A DNA stretch of 64,000 nt from the NCBI RefSeq assembly GCF_900699765.1, contig NZ_CAADHO010000003.1, positions 186,001-250,000 on the forward strand, in the 5' to 3' direction. Every line of letters starts with the position of its first letter. Position 1 is the first letter of the stretch. Source of the stretch: Desulfoluna butyratoxydans (lineage in GTDB: Bacteria; Desulfobacterota; Desulfobacteria; Desulfobacterales; Desulfolunaceae). Both the position numbers and the translations under genes were made by a program. The notes below the pieces were generated by a model. That model searched no databases and was not told where the DNA came from. It saw nothing but the letters and a program-made list of their open reading frames with translations. Below are positions 45,750 to 53,313 of this stretch, one piece after another.

Positions 45750-47465
45750 ATGTCTTTATTGTTCGGTATGTATCGTTTTGGCCACGGTGACGTTTCTTTT
45801 GAGCCGTTCAAAAAAACCGTGTTGTCGGTGCTGTCTGCGAAAAATCGGAACACCACCACGTACGAAATTAAGCGGTTTTGTTTGCTGAAAGTCGATTACG
45901 GGCTGTTTTCAGACAGCGGGTACCATGCAGATGTCTCCGGTGACGTGTGTGCAGTGGCAGGCGAGCCCTTTTTCAACCACGGGACATCTTCGGACCGATA
46001 CGCCCAATTGCGCGCACTGCACCATCGGTTGCAACAGGGGAGCATCGATGTCCTCAACGGGTGCACGGGGACCTATTCATTGTGCGCTTATAACCGGGAG
46101 AACCACTCACTGACCCTGGCCACGGACAAAGTTGGTGTGAGGCCTATCTATTATGCCGCTCACAATGGCACGCTCTACTTTTCAAGCTCCCTTAAGGTGA
46201 TGGAGGCATTGGAAGAGATCCCCAAGGTCCTGAAATTCAGGCAGTGCATTGAAAAGTGTTCGCTGGGGTACACCCTTGGGGCCAACACCATTTATGAAGA
46301 CATTCGCGTGTTGAGAGACGGTGAGCACCTCAAAGCCGAGGGCAATACATGGTCCACAAATTACTACTTTAAGTGGGGGGACCTTTCCATCACCCAAAAG
46401 GACGCCGGCCTGCTTCGAAAGGAGGTGTACGATGCTTTTTTTGAGGCAGTGAAAAAGAGGGCGGTCCACAGGGACGAGGCCCTTGCCTTCTTGAGCGGTG
46501 GCCTGGACTCCAGGTGCATTGTCGCTGTGCTGAGTGAGCTGAATAAAAAGGTCTATGCCATCAACAGCTATGCCGCATGTGATCAGGACAACGTGTTTGC
46601 CGAGATGTACGGAACCGCTGCCCGGGTGCATCGGTATGTCTCCACAAAACGGGAAGGACGGGTCGACAGCACGGAAAAGCTCCTGGCCTCCACCATTGGC
46701 GAGGCAGAAGCAAGGGAACGCTGGGTTCAGAGAATGCCGGCCATTTTTTCCGGTGACGGCGGAAGCGTGGGGCTGGGGCATGTGTATATCGACTCCGCTT
46801 TAAATACGCTGATGGCACGGGATGAGTCCGCAGGGATCGAGGCATATCTCCAAGGCAAGCAATTCCCCCTGGGCATATTGCGTAAAAAGCATAAAAAAAC
46901 CTTTGAGAACTCCTTGTATGAAAGTGTCTCCAGGGAGTTTGGCGACCTCAAACAGGTGGATCCGTCCAGACGCCTCTATGTTTTTCTCATGAGAAATGAC
47001 CAGCGGTGTCATCTGCACGGCTACTTCGATAATATCGACGTGTACCAGAAAGAGATGTTGCTTCCCTTTTTTGACAGCGACTTTTTGGCCCTCATTGCCC
47101 GGGCACCAGTGGATGGTTTTCTCTACCACACGTTCTACCATGAATGGCTCCAGCTGTTTCCGGCCCACGTTACCGCCGTCCCGTGGCAGACATACCCAGG
47201 GCATGTGCCCTGCGATATCCGGTTCGAAAAAGAGCTTTCGGACCAGTGGGAGCAGAAAGCACGGGGCCGTGCCCTGGGGCACTCCCTGTCACTGCTCTCC
47301 CCCCGCAAGGCTTCCTCCAGGCTGGATGCCTTTGTACCGAAATACAAGCGATTCAGTGTGCCTCTCCTGCAGATTATTGGATCCCGTCGGTACAGGTACT
47401 TATCAGATATATTTCGGGATCTGTCGCTCATGTGTGCCAGGGCCACGGAAATCGATTTGTCGTAA
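45750..47465 (+). CDS. Asparagine-synthetase-like protein lacking glutaminase Cys (second)
   Basis: 571 residues. The N-terminal half looks like the class II amidotransferase fold (NGCTGTYSLCAYNRENHSLTLATDKVGVRPIYYA) but begins MSLLFGMYRFG, without the catalytic Cys2. The synthetase half has a good PP-loop, LAFLSGGLDSRCIVAVL (about 245-260), and FSGDGGSVGLGH in place of the GDGGDE motif. Likely an ATP-dependent amide-forming enzyme acting on a polysaccharide component using ammonia or another amine, or a catalytically altered relative. It lies between the flippase and an orphan gene. Confidence 0.78.
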   Translation: MSLLFGMYRFGHGDVSFEPFKKTVLSVLSAKNRNTTTYEIKRFCLLKVDYGLFSDSGYHADVSGDVCAVAGEPFFNHGTSSDRYAQLRALHHRLQQGSIDVLNGCTGTYSLCAYNRENHSLTLATDKVGVRPIYYAAHNGTLYFSSSLKVMEALEEIPKVLKFRQCIEKCSLGYTLGANTIYEDIRVLRDGEHLKAEGNTWSTNYYFKWGDLSITQKDAGLLRKEVYDAFFEAVKKRAVHRDEALAFLSGGLDSRCIVAVLSELNKKVYAINSYAACDQDNVFAEMYGTAARVHRYVSTKREGRVDSTEKLLASTIGEAEARERWVQRMPAIFSGDGGSVGLGHVYIDSALNTLMARDESAGIEAYLQGKQFPLGILRKKHKKTFENSLYESVSREFGDLKQVDPSRRLYVFLMRNDQRCHLHGYFDNIDVYQKEMLLPFFDSDFLALIARAPVDGFLYHTFYHEWLQLFPAHVTAVPWQTYPGHVPCDIRFEKELSDQWEQKARGRALGHSLSLLSPRKASSRLDAFVPKYKRFSVPLLQIIGSRRYRYLSDIFRDLSLMCARATEIDLS

Positions 47466-47496
47466 TATTTATCTTAATAAACTAAGAAAGGAACCC

Positions 47497-47952
47497 ATGA
47501 TGAGTTACGATTTTGTTGTTCGGAATTGTGTTGGAACCGACAAGTATGAAAGCTGTATCGAAATTTCTGGGCCTCAAGGTGTGGAGAGGTTTTGTTTCGG
47601 GTATATTGTAGATAAGTTCTCATGGCCAATGTTTTTCAATAACGACGGCGTGCTTTTTGGTGCAGCGGAGGCAACGTCGGATCCGTTTTTCTTCGCTCTC
47701 GTTTATGGCCTGGGAGGGTGGCAGGGGCCGTTTACTGGTGGCAATGGTACGCACTGGGTCAGCAGCAACAAGGCCATGATGAGTTTGGGGTGGACAGAGT
47801 ATCCGTTTCCTGAGGAGTCAAACGGGTTCGGGCAGTGTAAGCTGACTGCATTGGACCTCGACTCGTCGGGTGTTGCAAGTGCCCTCATTGAATACGAATG
47901 GGAGGGGGGCACCAGTCATTCCGTCCATAAGAAGTGGGCCACCAGGGTGTAA
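47497..47952 (+). CDS. Orphan small protein, function unknown
   Basis: 151 residues from ATG 47497, with a strong AGAAAGGAA site seven bases upstream. No signal peptide, TM segment or known motif. It is rich in aromatics and Gly (FGYIVDKFSWPMFFNNDGVLFG, VYGLGGWQGPFTGGNGTHW) and ends IEYEWEGGTSHSVHKKW, suggesting a compact beta-rich cytoplasmic protein. I do not recognise the family. Good ribosome site, tidy placement between two genes and normal codon use argue that it is real. It precedes paralog 4 by 127 bases. Confidence 0.6.
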   Translation: MMSYDFVVRNCVGTDKYESCIEISGPQGVERFCFGYIVDKFSWPMFFNNDGVLFGAAEATSDPFFFALVYGLGGWQGPFTGGNGTHWVSSNKAMMSLGWTEYPFPEESNGFGQCKLTALDLDSSGVASALIEYEWEGGTSHSVHKKWATRV

Positions 47953-48079
47953 CGAGATCATGATGATACATGAATTTTGATTTTTGAGTGGGACGGCCGG
48001 GTGGCCAAGTTTTTCCGACCGTCCCATAAGTGGGAACTTTTTCCCCTTGTACTTGAGTCTTTTTGGGAGCATCGTTTTG

Positions 48080-50947
48080 ATGTCAATTCAGCGACTATTT
48101 TGGATTGTACCTCTTTTTTTGGCTGTATGCTTCATGCCCCTTACGGGGTATGGCTTATTAGAAAAGCCGATTCCCGTCATGGTCCATGAACTGCTTCCGG
48201 AAGGCGTGACTGGACTTGACCGGGCAAACGACGTTGTCTCCTTTGGCATACCGCTCATGGATTCGGACGCGATCAAAGACATCGGGGCCCTTGGCCTGAC
48301 CGGGGCCTCCCATTATCAGTTTCGCCCCCTGCACAGATACGGAAGCGGGAACATCCAGTGGGTGCTAGTGGATACCCTTGCCAGCGTATCGGGGGGAGAG
48401 ATGACCCAACTGCACCTCACAAACGGGACGGGCAACAGCAAGGGGCCGAACCTGGCTCGGGATACAGGGGCAACGATCACGGTGGATACGGGAGCCGCTG
48501 TCTTTACGGTAAAAAAGGCCCATTTCAATGTCTTTGACTCGGTGCGAAACGGGGACTTTGATTATGTAAAGGGGACTGGGGCCATCACAGCCCGGAGCGG
48601 AACCAGGACCTATGCCTCCAATCGCGACCCCATGTCCACGGCCGTAATCGAAGAGAACGGTCCCGTGAAAGCCGTTGTAAGGTGTGACGGTCACCTGAAA
48701 CATGAAAGCGGCGACTGGCTGTTTGGGTATACGATGCGGATCTTTTTTTTTAAGGGCACCGGCCGGACGCGACTTGATCTGATCCTCAAAAATGCCTCCT
48801 ATGCATCGTACTCCATGAAAGTTTTTGAGTCGGTTCAGGTAGAGATTCCCACGACGCTCACCTCACCGGATTTTATTTTTTCAACAGGCGCCGATGAAGA
48901 GACGGGTGGTTCCGTAGACGGTTCCGCCACCTTGTATCAGGGGTTCAGTAATTACAAGTACGTTGAGTATATGGGCGGTGTGGATAAGCTCAAAGAGCGG
49001 CTGGTTCCTGATAACGGCTTGTCGGTCGTCAATGGGGCTCAGGTCATCAAGACCCTTGGTAATGAAGCGGACCATACCGAAGGTTGGGGAGCGGTATCCA
49101 AGGGCAACAGACGCATCAATTTCGGTATCCGCAACCTCTACGGGATGTGGCCTGCCGGGTTTACCCTATCTGCTGATGGGATCCTTTCTCTCGATGTCTA
49201 CAGCCCTTATAACTCTAAAAAAGATATTAAATTCGCTTTTTTTGCACACGACAAACGACAAATGGTTCTGGATTTTACCACTCCGGGAACCGCTCCAAGG
49301 CATTCGTTTTATTCTCTGCAATACCCCCTGTTCGGCAGAGCTGATTTTTCTCAATACGTGAGGACAAAAGCGATTTACGGTGAGGATCGCATGGCCACCG
49401 ACAAGGAAGTCCGTGATTTTTTTACCCTGGTCGGTCATGGGGACTTTGAAATCTCAAATGTCGATACCCTTCGGCGTTATTACACCTGGGGGATGGGGGG
49501 CGGACCGAACCAGTATGACCACCAGCTCTGCAAGTACATCCACTATTTGAGGTCAGGGAAGGGGGGGGCGTTTCTGGCTGCCTTAAACGATGACCATCAC
49601 AAAATGTTCGGCTCCACCCTCCACTCCGATGATTTTAATTTTTACATTGACGGCCCCACTTACTGGACCAACAACAACGCAACTTATCCTGAAAATCAGG
49701 GGAAAGAGGCCTTCAACTCCAAGTTCTTCGACGATGAGCATAGCCACGACATCTCTGTACCCATCGGGTATTTCCTGACGGGTGACGAATCCATGATGAC
49801 GGCCTGGGCAGACCATGCCGAATACACAGCCTACAGACAGGGCACCAGTATTCCAAACTGGAGCTATTATGAAGGGGTGTTTACGCGGCCCACGACCAGG
49901 GTTATGTGCCGTGCCCTCAGGCGGCTCGGTGCCTTGTCTCAATACCTGAAAGATCCGTCCTATTACAGGCCCAGGGCCAGGTTGATGGTCCGGCAGATTC
50001 ACAGGCTACGATCCGACAGGCAGGATGATATGAAAGATGGGTGGGATTTGGACAGGGGATTTTTCTATCTGTCCAAGGATGGAAGTCGGCCAAAGCTTGA
50101 AAGATGGAACAAGCTGTTTATGACCAACGACATTTTTCCTAACAGCCTGTGGTGTTATCAGCCGGAGGTCTTTGATGACCCTTTGTACTACGAGGATTAC
50201 GAAGATTTTATGCTGGGCATGGCATGGCATTCCCTGGATGAGGTGTTGGACCTGGTACACCAGCCGTATCTCTTTGCCCTTGATAAGGCCAATTTCTATG
50301 ATGAAGAGGTTACGGCCGAATACCCCCTTACCTTTCTGATGTCCCTGGGGTATGAAAAGACAGGGGATGAGACCTTTTTGACTGCGTATCAGCCCCATAT
50401 CGGGCGTCTTATTACCTATCAGTCCAGGGAGAGGGGATACACCCCGTATATGTCTCGCTTTATCGATTTCTATTACCATCGGGACGTGGTGGTCGGCTAT
50501 GTTGAACCGGCAGGAAATGGGCGTGTGGACATGGGGAATTCAAACTCGCCCCACATTACGCGACAGGGCTCCAGCTATACCTTGAACTGGATCACCCCAA
50601 AAGACGGTATCGCTTCGTACCAGGTGAAATGTGCCCCGGTTCCCATGGTGGAACGTCTCCACTTTGATCAGATGGCCAGAACATTTGAGTATGACCCGGC
50701 AGAGTACGACAATTTCTGGGCCTCACTCAATGTGGCGGGGGAACCGTCGCCGTCGTCCAGGGCCGGTTCGCACGAGACCTTTACAGTGGATGTGGCGGAG
50801 GTCATGGCGCAATACAATCAGCGCTACGAACTGGCAGAAGGGGACGCGTGTTATCAATCCTATGATCCGGGCACGGATTACTATTTTGCCGTCAAGTACG
50901 TGCTCAATCGGAATTACCTGCAGGAATTGCCGTGCCCGGCTCCGTAG
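48080..50947 (+). CDS. Secreted RIFT-barrel/alpha-alpha-toroid lyase-like protein, paralog 4 (divergent)
   Basis: 955 residues. Start ATG 48080 gives a clean signal peptide (RLFWIVPLFLAVCFMPLTGYG); an upstream TTG-initiated frame from 47984 has no good site. It shares FGIPL, YQFRPLHRYGSGNIQWVLVDTLASV, RCDGHLK, IRNLYGMWPAGFT, FAFFAHDKRQMVLDF, DDHHKMFGSTLHSDDFNF, FFDDEHSHDISVPIGYFLTGDES, DGWDLDRGFFYL. It is the most divergent copy: RINFGIRNLYG replaces NCGIRNLYG, losing a Cys, and the insert around EYTAYRQGTSIPNWSYYEG differs. It ends ELPCPAP, keeping the C-terminal Cys-Pro. Probably the oldest duplicate (inference). Confidence 0.75.
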   Translation: MSIQRLFWIVPLFLAVCFMPLTGYGLLEKPIPVMVHELLPEGVTGLDRANDVVSFGIPLMDSDAIKDIGALGLTGASHYQFRPLHRYGSGNIQWVLVDTLASVSGGEMTQLHLTNGTGNSKGPNLARDTGATITVDTGAAVFTVKKAHFNVFDSVRNGDFDYVKGTGAITARSGTRTYASNRDPMSTAVIEENGPVKAVVRCDGHLKHESGDWLFGYTMRIFFFKGTGRTRLDLILKNASYASYSMKVFESVQVEIPTTLTSPDFIFSTGADEETGGSVDGSATLYQGFSNYKYVEYMGGVDKLKERLVPDNGLSVVNGAQVIKTLGNEADHTEGWGAVSKGNRRINFGIRNLYGMWPAGFTLSADGILSLDVYSPYNSKKDIKFAFFAHDKRQMVLDFTTPGTAPRHSFYSLQYPLFGRADFSQYVRTKAIYGEDRMATDKEVRDFFTLVGHGDFEISNVDTLRRYYTWGMGGGPNQYDHQLCKYIHYLRSGKGGAFLAALNDDHHKMFGSTLHSDDFNFYIDGPTYWTNNNATYPENQGKEAFNSKFFDDEHSHDISVPIGYFLTGDESMMTAWADHAEYTAYRQGTSIPNWSYYEGVFTRPTTRVMCRALRRLGALSQYLKDPSYYRPRARLMVRQIHRLRSDRQDDMKDGWDLDRGFFYLSKDGSRPKLERWNKLFMTNDIFPNSLWCYQPEVFDDPLYYEDYEDFMLGMAWHSLDEVLDLVHQPYLFALDKANFYDEEVTAEYPLTFLMSLGYEKTGDETFLTAYQPHIGRLITYQSRERGYTPYMSRFIDFYYHRDVVVGYVEPAGNGRVDMGNSNSPHITRQGSSYTLNWITPKDGIASYQVKCAPVPMVERLHFDQMARTFEYDPAEYDNFWASLNVAGEPSPSSRAGSHETFTVDVAEVMAQYNQRYELAEGDACYQSYDPGTDYYFAVKYVLNRNYLQELPCPAP

Positions 50948-50998
50948 GAATTGTCCACGGCATCACCCGGTGGGAACTCAACGAGGCCGGGAATTTGA

Positions 50999-51712
50999 TC
51001 ACCAGAGGGTCCAGTGGCCCCAATGGCGGACATACAGGGCCAGGGATACGTTGGTGACGGCGTGGGCCGATACCAGGGAGATCATGTCTTTTCTCCTGAT
51101 CCACACAACAGACAGGAGAACCCCGTAAACCAGTGCTGCCGACCACTCAAAGGGGCGGTGGCCCAGGGCAAAGAGAAGGGACGATAAAAAAATCGCCGAA
51201 AGGCTCCAGTCTCCCGGGGCAATCTCGGCCACGTTACAATCATCAAGGGCTTCACTCAAGGGCGAGTGAGAGCCCTTTTTTTTTGCTCGTTGCCACTGCA
51301 GGGCCAGGCGAAAGAAGTAGCCCCGTAAAAGGTACTCTTCAAAGACGGGAACCAGAAGGGTGGCGGCTGCAAGTCGGAGAAAAAAAGCCCGGGGCGTCCA
51401 GGGTGCATGGATATCCTGGGGGGCAAAGGGGATGGAGAGGCCCACCCAGAGGGCACATCCAAAAAGGCCTGCCATGGCTCCCCAGAGCATCGAGATACCG
51501 ATGGACTTGGGGCCTGTTAAGGGAATGTATCGTCTCCAGCATACCGCCAGGGCCACAGGGACAAGGGACAGCCTCAAGGCATAGATGGCCTCTTGGGATT
51601 CTGTCGTAAAGGGGATGAGGACATACAGGGCGTAAGGTGCAAGGTAGTACAGGAGGAGGGTTCGGTTGCTTGTGTGTGGTGCGCAGGGATGGACCGTTGT
51701 CTCTTTTTCCAT
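50999..51712 (-). CDS. CPBP/CAAX-type intramembrane protease, exosortase-associated
   Basis: Polytopic membrane protein of 237 residues. The CPBP glutamic-protease motifs are present: EEYLLRG (Glu125-Glu126), GHRPFEW (His185) and SAHAVTN (His217). Length and motif form fit the 'CAAX prenyl protease-related' family seen in PEP-CTERM/exosortase genomes. It lies directly downstream of the PEP-CTERM gene on the same strand, separated by a terminator, so it may be only partly co-transcribed. A role in maturing or clearing PEP-CTERM proteins is inferred from context. Confidence 0.88.
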   Translation of the reverse strand: MEKETTVHPCAPHTSNRTLLLYYLAPYALYVLIPFTTESQEAIYALRLSLVPVALAVCWRRYIPLTGPKSIGISMLWGAMAGLFGCALWVGLSIPFAPQDIHAPWTPRAFFLRLAAATLLVPVFEEYLLRGYFFRLALQWQRAKKKGSHSPLSEALDDCNVAEIAPGDWSLSAIFLSSLLFALGHRPFEWSAALVYGVLLSVVWIRRKDMISLVSAHAVTNVSLALYVRHWGHWTLW

Positions 51713-51843
51713 GGGTTCCTCTGTGTGCTGAATCGATAACGCGTGGACCTGTCCTTGTTTGAGGCAATGGGGTTGCGTCGATAACGGATGGCGCTGTGGG
51801 TGAATTCTACCATGGCAGTCCGATAAAAGAACAGCAAAGAGAA

Positions 51844-51870
51844 AAGGAGAATGGGGGACCCATTCTCCTT
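51844..51870 (-). terminator. Terminator of the PEP-CTERM gene
   Basis: Perfect 12-base inverted repeat AAGGAGAATGGG / CCCATTCTCCTT around a 3-base centre. On the reverse strand it is followed by TTCTCTTTGCTGTTCTTTT. It lies 36 bases after the PEP-CTERM stop codon. Strong stem with a T-rich though broken tail; some readthrough into the protease gene is possible. Confidence 0.8.
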
Positions 51871-51905
51871 ATTCTCTTGCTATTTCTCAGGCCGAACGCC
51901 CCAGC

Positions 51906-52625
51906 CTATTTTTTTGTGTACTTGCGCCGTCCAAGCCCGGCAAGGCCGATGAGACCCAGGCCGAGGAGAGCCAGGGATGCAGGCTCAGGTACGGGGTGAA
52001 TGTCGATGGCCATGATGGCCATGTCGTCCCAGCCTCCGCCGGGACCTGCCCCGATCTGGTCGTCCAGATAGATGCGGGCCAGGTTGGGGTCTTTGAACTC
52101 AATGGCGATGTGATCTACGCCTTTTTCACTGTCGGGGGAGTTGAGTTCCGACTTGGTGTAAAAATCGTAGTCCGCATCGGGGCTGGATTCATCGGTGTAG
52201 ACGCTGAAATAGAACCCGAAGGTCTTGTCGAATTTAACGGCACCACCGGGCTCGCCGAGGGCGTCGAAATCGTTTTCCGTGTTGATGTACCAGTCCATGC
52301 CCACTTTTTTGAAGAAGGCCTGGGCTTCAGAACCCACGGCGTCGGATTTGCTGAAGAGCTGGAATTTTTCCGTGATGGTCGGTGTATCGGTTGAGATGTT
52401 ATCCACGGCAAAGAGCCCGAAGTCTGCGTGGTATCCAGAGTTCTTGACCGTCATGATAAAGGTGCTCTCGCCGTCTTGGCCTGTGGTGTAATCGGTCAAG
52501 GACCAGTAGGGTGCGTCGGTCCAAGAGTACCCAGGCGTGTTTTCCATGGGGACGGCGTAAACGCTTCCAGCCACTAAAAACGTGGCCAGGAAGGTGTAGA
52601 CCCAGGTCTTGAGCTGGTTTTTCAT
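51906..52625 (-). CDS. PEP-CTERM sorting domain protein (exosortase substrate)
   Basis: 239-residue secreted protein. The signal peptide (WVYTFLATFLVAGSVYA) is followed by a polar, Asp/Ser/Tyr-rich mature region without a recognised domain (WSLTDYTTGQDGESTFIMTV, NTENDFDALGEPGGAVKF). The C-terminus is a textbook PEP-CTERM signal: VPEPASLALLGLGLIG, a hydrophobic helix, then GRRKYTKK. It is the only clear PEP-CTERM protein in the window and therefore the local client of the exosortase. A good AAAAGGAGAAGCAGC site precedes the start. Confidence 0.95.
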   Translation of the reverse strand: MKNQLKTWVYTFLATFLVAGSVYAVPMENTPGYSWTDAPYWSLTDYTTGQDGESTFIMTVKNSGYHADFGLFAVDNISTDTPTITEKFQLFSKSDAVGSEAQAFFKKVGMDWYINTENDFDALGEPGGAVKFDKTFGFYFSVYTDESSPDADYDFYTKSELNSPDSEKGVDHIAIEFKDPNLARIYLDDQIGAGPGGGWDDMAIMAIDIHPVPEPASLALLGLGLIGLAGLGRRKYTKK

Positions 52626-53313
52626 GCTGCTTCTCCTTTTTTTCGTAAGGTGTTTAAGGTGAGTCGTCCATCGTGCGTTGCGTTATCCAAATTCTAAGGC
52701 TCAGGGTCGTCCATCAGGTCATTCGGTAAGGGCGCAGGGCATTAGCGCCATCATTATCGAGGTGAACGTGGCTGTCATAAAATTCGGATGAACGTTGATC
52801 GTTCGCGAAATGCGGCGATCTTTTCGTCGCATAGGTAAGCAGTATTGGTGCCAGTGTGCTGGATGACCTTGAGAATTGTCTTCAACGGACGGCAAAAGCA
52901 GGTTTTTTTGACTGGGGTGGAGTGAGTCATAAAGATGTTTCTTTTTGTCTTCTTGTGAAGTGGGCCACATAGATTTTTGTGTAGTTATGTAATGGCTTTC
53001 ATATTTTGCTTTTTTGAATAAAAAGATTGACACAAAGGGCACGGAGATCATATCAATTTGGTTTGATATTACTTGTCGTCACCCAGTGAACAATCCCTGA
53101 TAGTCAATGTGGCCCGGAGCCTGTATGAAGCCGGAGATGTGAGCAATTATGAAACCCCGGAAATACGGAAGGGCAAGCGGATTTCATGGCCGGTGAGCAA
53201 TGATTGCCAAAGGCATTTCCATCCAGCGGATTGAACCTCTACCTAAATGACCTTCAACCGACAAAATCAACCGATGCCGATGAAGCATTTTCCATACTTA
53301 CTATGGGGGAAGA
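52626..53313. other. 688-base gap between PEP-CTERM gene and TPR lipoprotein gene
   Basis: AT-rich, divergent-promoter region. A forward sigma-70-like promoter is at 53027-53056. On the reverse strand a TGG-N11-GC pattern (GG and GC 10 bases apart, near 52690) could be a weak -24/-12 element, but other consensus positions fail. A 53-codon frame at 53073-53234 (TTG start) reads like a gene remnant (SLIVNVARSLYEAGDVSNY...). A 110-codon reverse frame at 52719-53051 lacks protein-like character. No RNA gene was recognised. Confidence 0.5.
53027..53056 (+). promoter_or_regulatory. Candidate sigma-70 promoter upstream of the TPR lipoprotein
   Basis: TTGACA (53027-53032), an 18-base spacer and TATCAA (53051-53056). 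The -35 is perfect and the -10 fair. It lies about 260 bases before the TPR gene, so a long leader, or the remnant frame at 53073-53234, would be transcribed first. Confidence 0.45.

Noticed and set aside
32825..50947. The four paralogs as PEP-CTERM substrates of the exosortase
   Set aside because: None ends with a PEP motif, hydrophobic helix and basic tail; they end with a short Cys-Pro tail.
52719..53051. 110-codon reverse frame in the gap after the PEP-CTERM gene
   Set aside because: AT-rich, unusual composition, no ribosome site of note and no recognisable motif.
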